64,000 nt of DNA from Saccharomycopsis fibuligera x Saccharomycopsis cf. fibuligera (lineage: Eukaryota; Ascomycota; Saccharomycetes; Ascoideales; Saccharomycopsidaceae): NCBI GenBank assembly GCA_001936135.1, contig CP012822.1:558001-622000 (forward strand), given 5' to 3'. The first letter of the stretch is position 1; each line of letters begins with the position of its first letter. Positions 62,877-64,000 of this stretch are shown here, piece after piece. A program made the translations under genes and the position numbers. The notes beneath the pieces were generated by a model. The model did not search any database. It was given only the letters and a program-made list of their open reading frames with translations, and was not told the origin of the DNA.

Positions 62877-64000
62877 TTACCAAATCAATTCTTCTGCGAA
62901 ATTCTCAGTTTTGAAACTCGACTTACTATTAGCAAACGCATCCAAGCCGAAGTCATTATAGTTAACTCCCACTCCCATACCTATGATATTCCCATTTGCA
63001 TCGGCTGCAGCGGTGTAGTTGTTGTTAGAGTTATTAGTATTGACATTGTTGATTTGTTCGACTGGATAAATCGAAGTGTTCGAAGAAGAATTACTAGCGG
63101 CGGAATTCAAAGAAAAATCAGAGTTGAAAGAAACACTAGACTCATTAATAGATCCGTCTTGAACAGCGGAAACTTCAACAGCAGCTTCGAACGATGACTG
63201 ATGAAAATTTTGTCCATTGTTGTTGTTGTTGTTGCTGTTGTTGTTGTTGTTGTTAATGGCGCCATCAGGAGTAGTGTTACTGGTACTATTGTCAGCGTTA
63301 AAGTTGAAATTGAAATTGCTTGCAACTCCGGCTTCAAATTGCTGCAATAAGTTGCTAGATTCAGAGTACATTTTCTTTGGAATTGGACCATTGACACTAA
63401 TGTGATGACCAGCATTGCCATTGCTACTTTCATTGAAAGAGCCGCTGTTGATATTGTTCATGGAATTCATAGAAGTACCACTTGCAATAAAATTTCCGGG
63501 ATACTCAAATTGTCCAGCAGCAGCCATACTGTTAGAAAAAGTGACAAAGTTTGGACTATGGAATTGACGATTTTGAGTTGTGGTGCTAAAATTTTCATTC
63601 ATTGAACCATCGTTGTAACCCTGTTGTTGGAATTCATTGCTAACCGGCGAACCATTGTGGTATTGCTGTTGACGTTGGTGCTGTTGCTGAGGAGCAGCTT
63701 TCTGGTTTATCATATTGATTGGAGATTCCAATCTGTTGATCAAATCCTCTTGTTGTTGCAAGTTAACCAAGTTGTAAGACGGGGTTTGCATGGCTTGCAT
63801 GTTTCTATTTGGTGAAGGAGTAGCTGATGGGGTATATGGGTATGGTTTCTGATGCTGTTGCTGTTGTTGTGGTTGTGGTTGTGATTGTGGTTGATGATGA
63901 ACATAGTTACCGGAATTCATTAAAGGCATCATTGGATCATGGTTCATTGCTGGAATTGGTGCTGGAGCAGCAAGACCAACATTTGCAGGAACACCGGCGG
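62877..64000 (-). CDS. 3' part of a Gln/Asn/Ser-rich protein, possibly a transcription regulator
   Basis: The frame is open from the right edge (64000) to the stop at 62877, so at least 373 C-terminal residues are visible and the 5' end lies outside. The composition is low-complexity: a Gln run near the start, two poly-Asn runs, many Ser/Asn, and repeated NFNFN. An ordered-looking NLVNLQQQEDLINRLESPINMINQKA segment and the end NSKSSFKTENFAEELIW stand out. The acid/aromatic C-terminus resembles an activation domain and the whole looks like the tail of a fungal transcription factor, but no DNA-binding domain is in the window. The Met at 63947 is internal, since codons continue upstream of it. 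Confidence 0.7.
   Translation of the reverse strand, partial: AGVPANVGLAAPAPIPAMNHDPMMPLMNSGNYVHHQPQSQPQPQQQQQHQKPYPYTPSATPSPNRNMQAMQTPSYNLVNLQQQEDLINRLESPINMINQKAAPQQQHQRQQQYHNGSPVSNEFQQQGYNDGSMNENFSTTTQNRQFHSPNFVTFSNSMAAAGQFEYPGNFIASGTSMNSMNNINSGSFNESSNGNAGHHISVNGPIPKKMYSESSNLLQQFEAGVASNFNFNFNADNSTSNTTPDGAINNNNNNSNNNNNNGQNFHQSSFEAAVEVSAVQDGSINESSVSFNSDFSLNSAASNSSSNTSIYPVEQINNVNTNNSNNNYTAAADANGNIIGMGVGVNYNDFGLDAFANSKSSFKTENFAEELIW

Overview
The window is nuclear DNA of a budding yeast. It has compact, mostly intron-poor genes. The few introns carry GTATGT/GTACGT/GTAAGT-type donors and TACTAAC branch points. The proteins are clear orthologues of Saccharomyces/Candida genes, poly(dA:dT) tracts and trinucleotide runs are abundant, and the tRNA genes are yeast-like. 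A CUG codon in TFB3 falls where, from memory, S. cerevisiae has serine. Together with the N/Q/D-rich protein expansions this points to the CTG clade (Candida/Lodderomyces type). The species cannot be fixed from the sequence alone.

Layout. 0-9 kb: the 3' end of an unrecognised gene, the RNA helicase DED1 (-), a TMEM14-family membrane protein with an 8-bp minisatellite inside its intron (+), and the mitochondrial cysteine-synthase-like MCY1 (-). 9-19 kb: a PRCC-like protein (+), AMP deaminase AMD1 (-), a decayed unidentified coding region, TFIIH subunit TFB3 (-) and an intron-containing Rid/YjgF protein (-). Much of 13.8-18.7 kb is visibly richer in G+C, with G/C-ending codons. 19-27 kb: a tRNA/retroelement neighbourhood with LTR fragments, a gag fossil, tRNA-Lys(CUU) with an intron, a three-exon acyltransferase, RanGAP RNA1 and initiator tRNA-Met. 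27-39 kb: a Taspase-1-like threonine protease (-), mitochondrial SSB RIM1 (-) divergent from ubiquinone hydroxylase COQ7 (+), an unrecognised protein with a 7-nt first exon (-), a small PPPPY protein (+) and a DHFC-type palmitoyltransferase (-). 39-53 kb: IQG1 (-) divergent from MCM2 (+), a HAL3/SIS2-type flavoprotein (-) divergent from the rRNA methyltransferase EMG1 (+). 53-64 kb: an unknown conserved-looking protein, a PRB1-like subtilase, cytochrome c haem lyase CYC3 (one intron), a CCM1-like PPR protein (-) and the 3' end of a Q/N-rich protein (-).

Most genes are housekeeping and do not form one pathway. Mitochondrial functions recur (MCY1, RIM1, COQ7, CYC3, CCM1-like). Two divergent pairs share promoters that may be co-regulated: IQG1/MCM2 (SCB- and MCB-like sites) and RIM1/COQ7 (a CCAAT box). 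I found no convincing new multi-gene system. The most unusual items are the Taspase homologue, the DHFC enzyme, the unidentified decayed reading frames at 15.5-16.65 kb, the mini-exon gene, and the repeat-filled intron of the TMEM14 gene.
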